From assembly GCA_963784995.1 (NCBI GenBank), contig CAWATZ010000003.1:1488001-1552000 (forward strand): DNA of 64,000 bases, in the 5' to 3' direction. Numbering within the stretch: the stretch's first letter is position 1; every line of letters starts with the position of its first letter. Under the pieces are notes generated by a model. The model was not told where the DNA came from, did not search any database, and saw only the letters and a list, made by a program, of their open reading frames with translations. The translations under genes and the position numbers were made by a program. Below are positions 34,413 to 43,418 of the stretch, piece after piece. The stretch is from CAWATZ01 sp963784995 (GTDB lineage Bacteria; Planctomycetota; Planctomycetia; Gemmatales; Gemmataceae).

Positions 34413-34809
34413 CCAATTGCCGGCAGTGCCGGTGAGTGAGGCAGGCACCTCCCCTGTCTGGCGGGAGGGCACTGAGCCTGCGCACTTGCCGATGCCCCAC
34501 AAGGATAAATAATCATAAAGTCGGCGACTTCCTCGCCAGTGTCCAGACTCTCGACAAGATGCGTAACAGGTATCCAACCCTTATTCGTTGGCGGTTGTTC
34601 CGGATTTGCCGGAAGAGCGGCATTTTGCGAGGAGGCCGGGTAGCGCAGCCTGTCCGCTGGATTCATCGCTTCGGCCTGGCAAACTTCGTCACGTTTCAAC
34701 CTGGTCGTCCTGACCGGAACTGCTGAATTGCACCTTACAAGGCACAGCACGGATGTGCAAGCAATACCCGCCGTGGTCGTTGCCAGTTTGCCACGGCAAG
34801 GCTCCTTGC
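34413..34809. other. intergenic stretch next to the IS remnant
   Basis: About 400 bases. A minus-strand frame at 34400-34666 contains a protein-like segment (GWIPVTHLVESLDTGEEVADFMIIYP) but has no ribosome-binding site and ends inside the transposase end, so I treat it as a possible disrupted gene, not a feature. Confidence 0.35.
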
Positions 34810-35082
34810 TTACCTCGGCTCCGGGCCTGCTCCATTCTCTGCCGCTACAGGGCTCGGCCGGCCGTTCCTTGGGCGTTGGAGCATCTCTTCCGAGATGGGA
34901 CCAAACTCCGAGACGAACTCAACCACGGCGACATCCGGTTTCTCAGCGGCAATGTCCCCTGGCTCGGGCCGACCCAGACGCGGAGTCAGTTCCTGTTCCG
35001 GCACTCCAGAGAGCAACTGGGGGGTAAAAGCTACCAGTTCACAATCCATCACTGGTTTGTCCTGTGGTTTTTCCGGCGTCAT
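34810..35082 (-). CDS. unknown 90-residue protein
   Basis: No family recognised; low-complexity, acidic protein (PEPGDIAAEKPDVAVVEFVSE). The ATG at 35082 has a strong GGGAGGACA site and comes 17 bases after the stop of the 129-residue gene on the same strand, so it looks like the last gene of an operon. An alternative start at 35100 overlaps the upstream stop (TGATG). Support is start context and position; composition is less clear, so confidence is limited. Confidence 0.4.
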   Translation of the reverse strand: MTPEKPQDKPVMDCELVAFTPQLLSGVPEQELTPRLGRPEPGDIAAEKPDVAVVEFVSEFGPISEEMLQRPRNGRPSPVAAENGAGPEPR

Positions 35083-35099
35083 CTCTTGTCCTCCCGGCA

Positions 35100-35489
35100 T
35101 CAGTGAACGAAAAGGGTGGTATCACACACCCATTGATTGTTGCAGAACAGTTCGACCCCGTACAGACTGGCTTGATCGAATCGGCAGCCACGCTCGCTGA
35201 CCACCAACCAGCGGATGGAAGATCGTGAGCGGAAGGAAACCTGGTTGGTCGCGGTTGTGTGGATCAACTGTCTGGTCGGCTGGAAGCGGATGTCGAAGAA
35301 GAAATCCACAACGCCCAGCCCACCGACCAACTGGGCAACGAGACAAAACTGCGGTTCGACGTGCGGCAAGACCGGAGGATTCATCTCGTTGAAGATCTCG
35401 TAGAGATCAACCCGACCATTGGGGTAGCCGACATAGGTCCGGCAAAGAAACAGGGACCGGGCAGTAGGCGCGATGCTGACCGCAGACAC
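35100..35489 (-). CDS. unknown 129-residue beta-rich protein
   Basis: No known family that I can name with confidence. The sequence is beta-rich: CRTYVGYPNGRVDLYEIFNEM, PQFCLVAQLVGGLGVVDFFFDIRF, and a C-terminal GVELFCNNQWVCDTTLFVH. It starts with GTG at 35489 behind AAGGAGATTTGCC, a good site. It follows the helical-repeat gene by 27 bases and precedes the 90-residue gene by 17 bases. The pattern of short beta strands with 'gene product plus FCNNxWVC' ending resembles small uncharacterised operon partners in planctomycetes; function unknown. Confidence 0.6.
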   Translation of the reverse strand: MSAVSIAPTARSLFLCRTYVGYPNGRVDLYEIFNEMNPPVLPHVEPQFCLVAQLVGGLGVVDFFFDIRFQPTRQLIHTTATNQVSFRSRSSIRWLVVSERGCRFDQASLYGVELFCNNQWVCDTTLFVH

Positions 35490-35516
35490 GGCAAATCTCC
35501 TTCCATTCCTTTGCTG

Positions 35517-36605
35517 TTACCCCTCCACCTCGCCCCCCACGATCCGCTCCAATCTCCGCAGATACTCCTCCGGCTGCCGCAGCCTCCGGGCCGCCTGTCG
35601 TGCCTCCGTCAGTTCCGGCTCCAGCGCCTGGCCCATCCGGGCCAGCAGCCGCACCCGCTCGATCCGGCAGCGTGCCTCTGAATCCAGCTGGCCCTTGTCG
35701 CGCATCTCCTCCAGCTGCTGCTCGCGCGCCTGCCACGCCCCCGTTAGATCCTCGCTCAGCACACAGCAGGCACACAGCGCGTCGTACCACGAATCATCGC
35801 GGGCCTTGCCCAGCCGGGCCATCGCCGACTCGGCCAGTCTCTGCTGCCGGGCCGACTCCTCCGGCTTGCCCGCGTGCCGCAGCCGCAACGCCAGCCACAG
35901 CCGGAACACGGCCCGCTCGTAGGCAGCACCGCGGCGGGCGGCCAGTTCCTCGCCGGTGCGAGCGTGCTCGCCCAGCTGCGGCCAGTCCTGGCGGCGATGG
36001 TCGATCCGGCACAGGTGCGCATAGATGCCGACCTTGTGGTGCAACGCCAGGTGCTGGTCCGTCTCGGCGTCGGCCAGGGACAGCACCCGCTGGCACAACG
36101 CCTCCGATTCGGCCAACTGATCCAGCTCCCAGGCAAACCACATCTGCCGGGCCAGCAGCAGATATTTCGGCTCACCTTCCTCCGGCATGAGTCCTTCCAG
36201 GTAGGTCAGGGCCTCGCGGATGGCGGCGGCGTGGCCGCGCGGATCGATGCACAGGTAGCCGGCCACCAGGTTGCACCAGACGTGAAAGAGCAGTGGATGC
36301 TGTTCCAGGTGCGGTTTGCGGCACTCCAGAGTCATCCGGACGGCGCGGTCGAGCAAGTGGCGATAGTCGTCCTTGTAGTAGATCAGCGTCTCGATCGACC
36401 AGTGCTCGTAGAAGACGACCCACCACGGCTCGTTCAGGGCGACCGCCAGCCGGCGGCCTTCCTCGCACAGGGCCAGCATCCGGTCCGGATCGGAGTGCCG
36501 CAGGGAGTAGGCCTCGGGGTGCAGATACACCAACCGCAGACGCTCGTGGTCGCCCCGCCGCAGCGCCTCGGCCTCGAACTCGTGCATCCAGTCCCAGACG
36601 TTCAT
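35517..36605 (-). CDS. helical-repeat (TPR-like) protein, 362 aa
   Basis: Soluble, Ala/Leu/Arg-rich protein of about ten helix pairs resembling degenerate TPRs (ALTYLEGLMPEEGEPKYLL, ESEALCQRVLSLADAET, ARQQRLAESAMARLGKA), preceded by MNVWDWMHEFEAEALRRGDHERLRLVYLH. No signal peptide or catalytic motif. I placed the start at ATG 36605; an in-frame ATG at 36653 adds 16 residues and neither has a clear ribosome-binding site. It heads a likely three-gene operon (this gene, the 129-residue gene, the 90-residue gene). A REP-like palindrome lies immediately upstream. A scaffold role is likely; partners unknown. Confidence 0.7.
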   Translation of the reverse strand: MNVWDWMHEFEAEALRRGDHERLRLVYLHPEAYSLRHSDPDRMLALCEEGRRLAVALNEPWWVVFYEHWSIETLIYYKDDYRHLLDRAVRMTLECRKPHLEQHPLLFHVWCNLVAGYLCIDPRGHAAAIREALTYLEGLMPEEGEPKYLLLARQMWFAWELDQLAESEALCQRVLSLADAETDQHLALHHKVGIYAHLCRIDHRRQDWPQLGEHARTGEELAARRGAAYERAVFRLWLALRLRHAGKPEESARQQRLAESAMARLGKARDDSWYDALCACCVLSEDLTGAWQAREQQLEEMRDKGQLDSEARCRIERVRLLARMGQALEPELTEARQAARRLRQPEEYLRRLERIVGGEVEG

Positions 36606-36665
36606 GGGCCGATCCGATCGAACCAGGCGCTCATGGTTGCACCAGACCCTCATCTGATGAGTTCT

Positions 36666-36744
36666 GGCGAGCGGCGCGGCGTCAGCCCGCCGGTGTATCC
36701 GCCGCTGGCATCGGCACCGGCGGGCTTACGCCGCGCCGCTCGCC
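36666..36744. repeat. REP-like palindrome, family A copy 4
   Basis: Arms as at 8751 (second arm with the same GCTTAC variant as copy 2) and the longest loop of the family (about 20 bases between the GCCGGTG and CACCGGC elements). Between dinG and the helical-repeat gene on the minus strand. Confidence 0.92.
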
Positions 36745-36751
36745 TCGGCCA

Positions 36752-38760
36752 TTACCGGTCTTCCTCGATCGCCGGCGGCTCCGCCTTGCCATCCACAAAG
36801 CGCCGGCAGTCCGGCAAGGCCTCCAGGAACGTTCGACCATATCCCTTCGTCAGCACCCGCGGATCGAGGATGACCACCATGCCGCGATCGGTGCAGGTGC
36901 GGATCAGCCGGCCAAAGCCCTGCTTGAGCTTGATCACCGCCTGCGGCACCTGGTAATCGAGAAATGCCTGTCCGCCCGCCGCCTCGATCGCCTCCTGCCG
37001 GGCTGCCAGGATCGGCCGATCCGGCACCGCGAACGGCAGCTTGGTGATGATCACGTTCGACAGCGCCTCGCCCGGCACGTCCACTCCTTGCCAGAAACTG
37101 TCCACGCCAAACAGCACCGCATTGCCCAGCTTGCGGAACTGCTCCACCATCTGCGAGCGCGGCATGCCTTCGCTCTGGCTGAACAGGGGATAGCCCCTTT
37201 CCTGGCACCACGACCGCAGCCGATCCGTCGCCTTTTGCAGCATCTGGTAGCTGGTGAACAGCACGAAGGCTCGACCCCGCGAGCGCTCGACGTACTCCGG
37301 AATCCGCTGCAAGACCGCCTCCTCGTAGGCATTGGCGTCCCGGGTGGGGTCGGGCATGGAGCGGAACAGGTGCAGCTCGGCCTGTTCGCGGTAGTTGAAG
37401 GGACTGCCCAGCTGCAGGGCCTCGGAGGAATACAGCCCCAGCCGTTCCTGAAAATAGCGGAAACCGTTCTTGCCGCCGGCGCTGAGGGTGGCGCTGGTCA
37501 GGATCACGGTCGGCACCTTGCCGTACAGCTCCTGCTGCAGGACCGGGCCGACCTCGATCGGGGCGCTGGCCAGTTCCAGGCGGAGGTTGCGCCCCTGGGA
37601 AACTTCGATCCAGTAGACCTGGCCGGGCAGCCCCTGGGCCAGCCAGCGCTGCACCGTCAGGGCCAGCGTCCGGGTCCGGTTGGCCACGGAGAGGAACTCG
37701 ATCTTGCCTTCCTCGTCCAGCCGCTCTGAAACCTGCTCGACCAGGGTGGCCAGCTTCTTCAGCTCCTCGGAGAGGACGTCCGGGACCGGCTCGGGCTTCT
37801 CGACGCGCACCGCGTCCCCGGCCTGGCGCAGACCGCCCCGGGTGCGTTTCTGCTCGTTCATCCAGGCCAGCAGCGAGTCAAAGAAGTGATCGCCGGCCTG
37901 GCGGGCGGCCTCGGTCTGGCGGATACCGGCCTCGTCGCGGACGTAGGAGAACAGGCCGCGCCGGCTGCGCGGATTGTAGAGCTTGTTCAGGACGTAATCG
38001 AGCGAGCCCCGGCTGATCTGCAAGCCCAGGTGCTCCGCGGCCACGTCCTCCAGCGTGTGCGCCTCGTCGAAGACGACCGCCTGATATTCCGGCAGCAGGC
38101 TGCCCCCATCGCGGCGCAGGGCCAGGTCGCTGAAGAACAGGGCGTGATTGACCACCAGCAGCTTGGCCCCGAAGATTTGCCGGCGGGCCTTGAAGTAGAA
38201 GCAGCGACTGTATTCGGGGCAGGTCCGACCCAGGCAGTTGCCGCTGTCGCTCTCGACCAGGTCCCAGACGCTGGACAGCGGCTGGAAGTTCAGGTCGCTC
38301 TTGCTGCCGTCCTGCGTCTGCCGCGACCAGCGGCCGAGCTGGCCCAGCTGCTGCAGCGAGCCCGGCTCCGCCAGCAAGCTGCCGGCCCGCTGCTGGGCGC
38401 CGCGAAGCGCCGCAGGCTGACGTAGTTGCTGCGTCCCTTGACGAGGGTGGCCGTGAACGGCTGCGGCATCACGCTTTGCAGAAAGGGAATGTCCTTGCGA
38501 AGGAGTTGCTCCTGCAGGCTGATGGTGTGAGTGGAGACGATCACGCGGAAGTTCTTGTCGGCCAGGGCAGCCTGGATGGCGGGGACGAGGTAGGCAAACG
38601 ACTTGCCAACACCTGTCCCAGCCTCGACCATGAGGTGGTGCTTGCCGGCGATGGCGGCAGCAACCGCCTCGGCCATGTCCAGCTGCTGCGGACGCGGCTC
38701 GTAATTCTGCAGGCGCTGGCCGATCAGGCCGCCCGGCCCGAGGATCGAGGACACCGACAT
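36752..38760 (-). CDS. dinG: DinG/XPD-type ATP-dependent DNA helicase, frameshifted
   Basis: Superfamily 2 helicase that unwinds 5'-to-3' and removes R-loop or damaged structures. Starts at ATG 38760 (MSVSSILGPGGLIGQRLQNYEPRPQQLDMAEAV). Walker A EAGTGVGKSFAYL about residue 45, DEAH box VVFDEAHTLED about residue 230, and the C-terminal motifs FGVDSFWQGVDVPGEALSNVIITKLPFAVP and QGFGRLIRT. The XPD-like iron-sulphur region shows three Cys (GNCLGRTCPEYSRCFYFKAR); the position of the fourth, in SNYVSLRRF, is Ser. Near 38400 the frame jumps within a GCGAAGCGCC sequence; both sides are clearly one protein of about 669 residues. The gene is next to a Uma2 gene in the same direction, 122 bases away. 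Confidence 0.87.
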
Positions 38761-38882
38761 GCGTTCTGCACCCTGGTCGAGTCTGACGGTACGCGGCTTC
38801 TCTCCGGCACACCCCGGCATTGTACCACGTCGCCTTCTGACACGCATAGGCGAGCAGCGGCTCGACAACGAGGCACGGGGTT

Positions 38883-39689
38883 TCAGGGCTGCGGGGGATT
38901 TCTCAGCTGTTCGCGAAGTCGGGCGATTTCCTCCTGGGCTTGTTGCAGGTCGTGCTGGGCTTGCTCGTGGGCCTCTCGTTCTTGCTCCAATGCTTCATTG
39001 AGTTCGTTTAGTCCGGACAGACGCTGGCCCTGAGCGTTGTACAGAGCAACCCGACCGTTCTCCTGACCCAGCCAGAGCTGGACCGCCTCCAGCCAATAGC
39101 GACGGTTGGGCCCCAACCGTTCTCTGCGGTAGGCACGCGGTCCACGCCGGAAGGGAATAATCCGCAAGTGTCTTCGGCCACGGCGCCACATTTCGTCCAC
39201 GATGACGTATACGGGAACCTGGGCCCTCCAGTAGTCGCGGCGCTTGTCGTTGAAATCCACGTCGCGTGTGCTGGGAGAGGTGATCTCGATGATCAACTCC
39301 GGCCGAACGCCTTCCTCGGTCACGTTGAACGAGTCTCGGCGTCGTTCCGGATCACGGAGTCCTCGGATGAGAACGATGTCAGGGCCACTGGTGCCCAGAC
39401 CAGGCACATCCCACAGAATCAGAAAGTCGCAGAAGATCCTCGTGGTCAGCTCATGGGCAACCTGGGCGCTCAGGGCAAAGAGCAGGTAAGCACAATCCCA
39501 AATGTGATCCGAATTATGAGTCACGCGGTCGCCCTCCTGCGGATGCAGCACGTCCTCACGGGTCAACGGCTGGGTGACCAATCGGCGCCGCCCGTTCTTG
39601 TCCCGGACGATCACCTCACGAAACCCGTAGAAGTAGGGGTTGCCGTCCGGCTGCGGTTCTCTCGGCTGATTGGGAGTGCGGATGCTCAT
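38883..39689 (-). CDS. Uma2-family (DUF820) PD-(D/E)XK protein with coiled-coil tail
   Basis: 268 residues. The core matches the Uma2/DUF820 nuclease-like fold, expanded in planctomycetes and cyanobacteria: GPDIVLIRG with the Asp, then ELIIEITSPSTRDVDFNDKRRDYWRAQVPVYVIVD, in which the Glu and Lys are the putative catalytic pair. A tail of heptads (EALEQEREAHEQAQHDLQQAQEEIARLREQL) forms a coiled coil. The biological role of Uma2 proteins is not settled. ATG 39689 follows GGGGCAGC-type sequence; the longer frame upstream is less likely. Faces away from the polysaccharide export gene, with about 270 bases between. Confidence 0.85.
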   Translation of the reverse strand: MSIRTPNQPREPQPDGNPYFYGFREVIVRDKNGRRRLVTQPLTREDVLHPQEGDRVTHNSDHIWDCAYLLFALSAQVAHELTTRIFCDFLILWDVPGLGTSGPDIVLIRGLRDPERRRDSFNVTEEGVRPELIIEITSPSTRDVDFNDKRRDYWRAQVPVYVIVDEMWRRGRRHLRIIPFRRGPRAYRRERLGPNRRYWLEAVQLWLGQENGRVALYNAQGQRLSGLNELNEALEQEREAHEQAQHDLQQAQEEIARLREQLRNPPQP

Positions 39690-39957
39690 AAGCTGCCCCT
39701 GACAGGAATCCTCGCTTTGCCCCACCTTACCACCCCCTTGCCGGGAAAACAAGCACGGCGATTACCCGGGCTCAGACAATCCGGGCAAAGAGGGCAACCT
39801 GTGTCTGTTGTAAGCCGGGCTGGGAGGACGAGAGAAGATTCCCGTGAAACGGCAGTTCAGACCCGACCAGGGAAGAGGCCGATAAGAAGGGTTGGTGGGA
39901 CACCGGACGTCCTTCCGTCCGGATCGCGTCCGGACGGCGAGGAAGGAGGAAATCGCC

Positions 39958-41288
39958 ATGCCTGTCGGAAGACGAGGACCGCTGCTCGCTGGATGTGCTG
40001 CTCTGCTGGGACTCTGGGCCGGCGCCGGTTGCCACTCCTTGCCCGGCAAGCAGGACAGCCCGCCCCCGAAGGCCGTCGCGGACAGCCCGACCCACTCCTG
40101 GTTCGGGTTGCGCCACGCCAGCCCGGACTACAAGGTCAAACAGGTCTCCGCCACGGCCCCCAAGGACGGCCCCTCGCTCCCCCAGCCGCCCAGGAAGCCG
40201 GACCCGGATCCGGTAGAGGAAACGGGCCCGTCCGCCAGGCCGAGCCCGTCCGTGGCCATGGGGCGGCCGATCGCCGTCCGCAGCGCCCGGAGACCCTACC
40301 CGAACCGGAGACGCCTGACCCCTGGCCGGCCACGCCGCAGGAGAAGGAGACCCCGGAACCCCGGGCACCGGCGCCGGGCCCGATCCAGCCCACCAGCTCG
40401 TCCGAGGACGGTCCGCCCAGCATCAAGACCAGCGCTCAGGAAGAAGTCCCTGCTGAGCAGGAAACCCCGGCGCACACCACCCTGATCCCGGTGGACGTGC
40501 AAGGAGATTCACTCGCCGGAACATCGGCCGAGACCACGCTGGGAAGCGCGGTACAGCTGATCCCGGTCGCTCTCCAACCGAGCGAGAAACAAGTGACCCC
40601 GACCACGTACGTCTACCGGGCCAGCCCGCCACCGGTGCCGGCCCACGGAGGACCGGTCCCCAGGGAATTCGAGAAAAAGGCCTATTCCTCCTACGTCATC
40701 GAACCTCCCGACATCCTGCTCATTCAGGCCACCCCGGCCGTCGGTCTGAAGAATCAGCCGCTGGAGGGGTCACACCTGGTCCGGATGGACGGCACCGTGG
40801 GACTGGGGATTTACGGCTCGGTCTTCGTGGCCGGCATGACCCTCGACCAGGCCCGGGCCACCATCGCCGCCCTGCTCAAGCAGCGCCTCCCCATGGGCCC
40901 GCCGGAAGAGCAGATCTTCCAGGAACTCCAGGTGGACGTGACCGGCTACAACAGCAAGTTCTACTACGTCATCGTGGATAGCGGTTGCGGGGAGAAGGTC
41001 CATCGGGTGCCCTGCACCGGCAACGAGACCGTGCTGGACGCCATCGGCCAGATCGGCTGTCTGCCGACGCTGCCCTGCGGCCTGCGCGTCTGGGTCGCCC
41101 GGGCCACCCCCGACAACAACGGGCAACCCCTGGTCTTTCCGGTGGACTGGAAAGCCATCACCCAGTTCGGCATCGCCACCACCAACTACCAGCTGTTCCC
41201 GGGAGACCGGATCTTCCTTCAGCCCGAGCCGCCACCCGAGCCTCCCGTCGTGACCAAGAGTTTCTTCAGCAAGCTGGTGTCGCATTGA
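39958..41288 (+). CDS. polysaccharide export (Poly_export/SLBB) lipoprotein, frameshifted
   Basis: Outer-membrane exporter of the Wza type. ATG 39958 gives a signal peptide ending AGAGCHSL, a likely lipobox. A long Pro-rich spacer follows. Between about 40225 and 40300 the coding signal shifts frame within a CG-rich stretch, and the rest (EPETPDPWPATPQ..., then FEKKAYSSYVIEPPDILLIQATPA, GSHLVRMDGTVGLGIYGSVFVAGMTLDQARATIAALL) shows the Poly_export beta domain and one SLBB-like segment ending GDRIFLQPEP. Length is about 443 residues. No Wzc/Wzx genes are nearby, so it may work with unlinked partners. The C-terminus is followed two bases later by a 61-bp perfect inverted repeat. Confidence 0.8.
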
Positions 41289-41289
41289 G

Positions 41290-41431
41290 GATGACCAGGT
41301 GACAGGACCAGGGGATCGGAACACTAATCAACGCTAATCTTCGCTAATCGAAGCAAGGCAACCCGCATTCCGATTAGCGAAGATTAGCGTTGATTAGTGT
41401 TCCGATCCCCTGGTCCTGTCACCTGGTCATC
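41290..41431. repeat. perfect 61-bp inverted repeat
   Basis: Arms 41290-41350 and 41371-41431 are exact reverse complements with a 20-base spacer. Each arm contains a direct repeat (CGCTAATC / CGCTAATC). It starts two bases after the export gene stop, and the second arm covers the last codons and the stop of the minus-strand gene at 41419. A stem of this length should be unstable in many hosts. Confidence 0.95.
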
Positions 41432-42927
41432 TTTCTCAGACTTACCCGGATTCGCAAACCGGCGACCTCAACGGTTTCTCCCGGAACCCGGCTGACGATC
41501 GTGACCGTATCGCCGTTGCTCTCGTACTGGAATGGTTTGCCGGTGGTTGGATCGAGAGGCACCGGGACGAGCCGGATCTCCTCCAGCGTATCCGGCAGCT
41601 TGCCCGTCGCCGCGGCGTGCAGCCGGATCGCCTCGACCAGCCGCAGGGCGGCAACCTTGCGATCCAACCGCGCCTGGTACAGCAGAAATTTCTTGAGGCC
41701 CGGCAGCAGTTCCCGGACCACCATCTCGCCGATGGTCCGGGGGGCTTGCTCCTTGAGCCGCTGATTCGCTTCCAGCAGGAGAGGGCGGGCCTCGGGATAG
41801 GGGAGGTAGGCCGCCTTGAAATGGTCGTCGCGCATCTCGCGGTAGCTTCCAGCCAGGAACAGCAGCAGCACCTGCGACCGCGGCATCGCGTCCACCTGTT
41901 TCTCCGTCAAGCCGCGCCTGTCCATCAGATACTTCCTGGCCTGGGGGACCGCCTGAACCCAGGTCAGGAAATCCCCGATGCCCGGGGGAGGCGGCGGCTT
42001 CTCTCCCACCGGAGGGGCCGGCTGGCTTCCGAGTCCTGCCGCCAGCCCAAACTCCAATATCATCGCCTTCACCAGCCGCTCGATCTCCTTGCGCACCCGG
42101 CTCAGGGCCGCGTCCCATTCCTCCGGAGTCCGCGGCCTTTCCAGGTCCGCCAGGTCGGGCATTTGCTTCTCCAGCAACACCTGTTCCGTCTCCAGACCGT
42201 GCCGGAAATCGATGAGCGGCCGCGGCAGCGCCGTCAGGGACCAGTACAGGTTCGGGGCGTCCGGCCGGCTCACCAACTCGAAGAGCGCGTCGGTCATCGT
42301 GCCGGCCATCCCCATCCCCACCAGCACGTTGATCAGGAACGGCCCTTCCGCCAGTTGCCGGCTAAAGGACAGCCCCGTTTCCAGGGTCCGCACCGCCTGG
42401 GGGTATTTCCCCTCCAGCACTTCCAGCCGGGCCTTGACGGCCAGCAGCCGGCTGTACAGGCGCAAATCCTGGGCGTCCGGCAGCAGAATGCTGAAAACGT
42501 CCTGCACGTCCAGGGTGTAGTTCCAGTCGCAGCTCTGCCGTCGTGCAGCGAGGTCCATCTGGTTCAGAGTGTAACGGTGCTTGTCCAGGAACTGGCGGAC
42601 CTCCTTGCGCGGCAGGTCGTCCAGCGGCATTTCCAGCCAGCGGTGGCAATTGTCGGCCAGCTCACGTTTCATCTGCTCGGTGCGTTCCTGGGCAAAGCGC
42701 AGATAGATCGGCGCAGCGTTGCCCGGCTTCCGTTCGGAGGAGAGAGGATATAGGCGGTAGTGCAGCACGGGTGGCTGGACCGGACGGGGCGACAGCAGCA
42801 ACTTCCGCTCGAAATGCCAGGGCGGCTCTTTCGGTTCGGGTTGCTTCTTCTCCGGCTGCGCCCCAGCCGGCGACAGGCAGACGAAACAACCGACGAGCAC
42901 AACGCAACACCAGCGCAAAGACGACAT
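41419..42927 (-). CDS. unknown secreted protein, 502 aa
   Basis: Signal peptide about 1-24 (VVLVGCFVCLSPAGAQ), then a mostly helical protein. The C-terminal part ALRLVEAIRLHAAATGKLPDTLEEIRLVPVPLDPTTGKPFQYESNGDTVTIV resembles a segment found at the end of many planctomycete exported proteins (also pseudopilin-like: GKLP...DP.TGKPF.Y). No catalytic motif recognised. It lies downstream of the ECF sigma and membrane-protein genes in the same direction (26-base gap), so it is probably the third gene of that operon and its product may be what the sigma factor regulates. The last four codons lie in the 61-bp inverted repeat. Confidence 0.7.
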   Translation of the reverse strand: MSSLRWCCVVLVGCFVCLSPAGAQPEKKQPEPKEPPWHFERKLLLSPRPVQPPVLHYRLYPLSSERKPGNAAPIYLRFAQERTEQMKRELADNCHRWLEMPLDDLPRKEVRQFLDKHRYTLNQMDLAARRQSCDWNYTLDVQDVFSILLPDAQDLRLYSRLLAVKARLEVLEGKYPQAVRTLETGLSFSRQLAEGPFLINVLVGMGMAGTMTDALFELVSRPDAPNLYWSLTALPRPLIDFRHGLETEQVLLEKQMPDLADLERPRTPEEWDAALSRVRKEIERLVKAMILEFGLAAGLGSQPAPPVGEKPPPPPGIGDFLTWVQAVPQARKYLMDRRGLTEKQVDAMPRSQVLLLFLAGSYREMRDDHFKAAYLPYPEARPLLLEANQRLKEQAPRTIGEMVVRELLPGLKKFLLYQARLDRKVAALRLVEAIRLHAAATGKLPDTLEEIRLVPVPLDPTTGKPFQYESNGDTVTIVSRVPGETVEVAGLRIRVSLRKMTR

Positions 42928-42953
42928 CAGCGTATCCTCCTCGGAGAACCAGT

Positions 42954-43418
42954 TCAGAATTCGATCGGATTGCAACGCTGGCCGACGTGCCAGATCGGCT
43001 CGGCCGGTGGTTGCTCGGGAACAGATCCGGCGCCAGGAACCGGCGCCGGCCAGGAATCGTCACCGTGCTGCAGCATCCGGTCGCGGACGCGCAGATAGCT
43101 GTCGGGCGCCCCCGGCTCCGGACTGGGCCCCGGCGGTTCCGGCTCGGGCCGGACTTGCTGCTCCCTTACTTCAGCCAGCTGTCGTTCCAGCGCTCTCTGC
43201 TCGATCCGGGCCTGGATCAGCAAGGTGGTCAGCAGCACGACCACGCCCGTCATCAGGCCGGTCAGGCCCGTCCAGAGACGGAGCCGGAACCTGACGGAGG
43301 CTCGACCGGCGGCGAAAAGCGCACGATCGGAGTCGAGGCCGGCCGGGCTGGGCTGCCAGCCGGCGAGGCGGCGCTCCAGATCGGTCAGGTCGTGGGCAGG
43401 GTCGGAGTGTGGGGACAT
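42954..43418 (-). CDS. single-pass membrane protein, probable anti-sigma partner
   Basis: 154 residues: a cytoplasmic N-terminus (about 1-48), one membrane helix (about 50-70, LTGLMTGVVVLLTTLLI), then a coiled coil and a Pro-rich outer tail. This layout, and a 34-base overlap with the ECF sigma gene upstream, fits an anti-sigma factor, although no zinc-binding HxxxCxxC motif is seen. The tight order sigma, membrane protein, secreted protein is typical of cell-surface regulation modules. Function is inferred from context. Confidence 0.65.
   Translation of the reverse strand: MSPHSDPAHDLTDLERRLAGWQPSPAGLDSDRALFAAGRASVRFRLRLWTGLTGLMTGVVVLLTTLLIQARIEQRALERQLAEVREQQVRPEPEPPGPSPEPGAPDSYLRVRDRMLQHGDDSWPAPVPGAGSVPEQPPAEPIWHVGQRCNPIEF

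Noticed and set aside
34400..34666. Minus-strand frame with GWIPVTHLVESLDTGEEVADFMIIYP
   Set aside because: The segment looks protein-like, but there is no start signal and the frame runs into the transposase end; left as a possible disrupted gene.
41290..41431. 61-bp inverted repeat as an IS end or attachment site
   Set aside because: No transposase or integrase is adjacent and no target duplication is visible.
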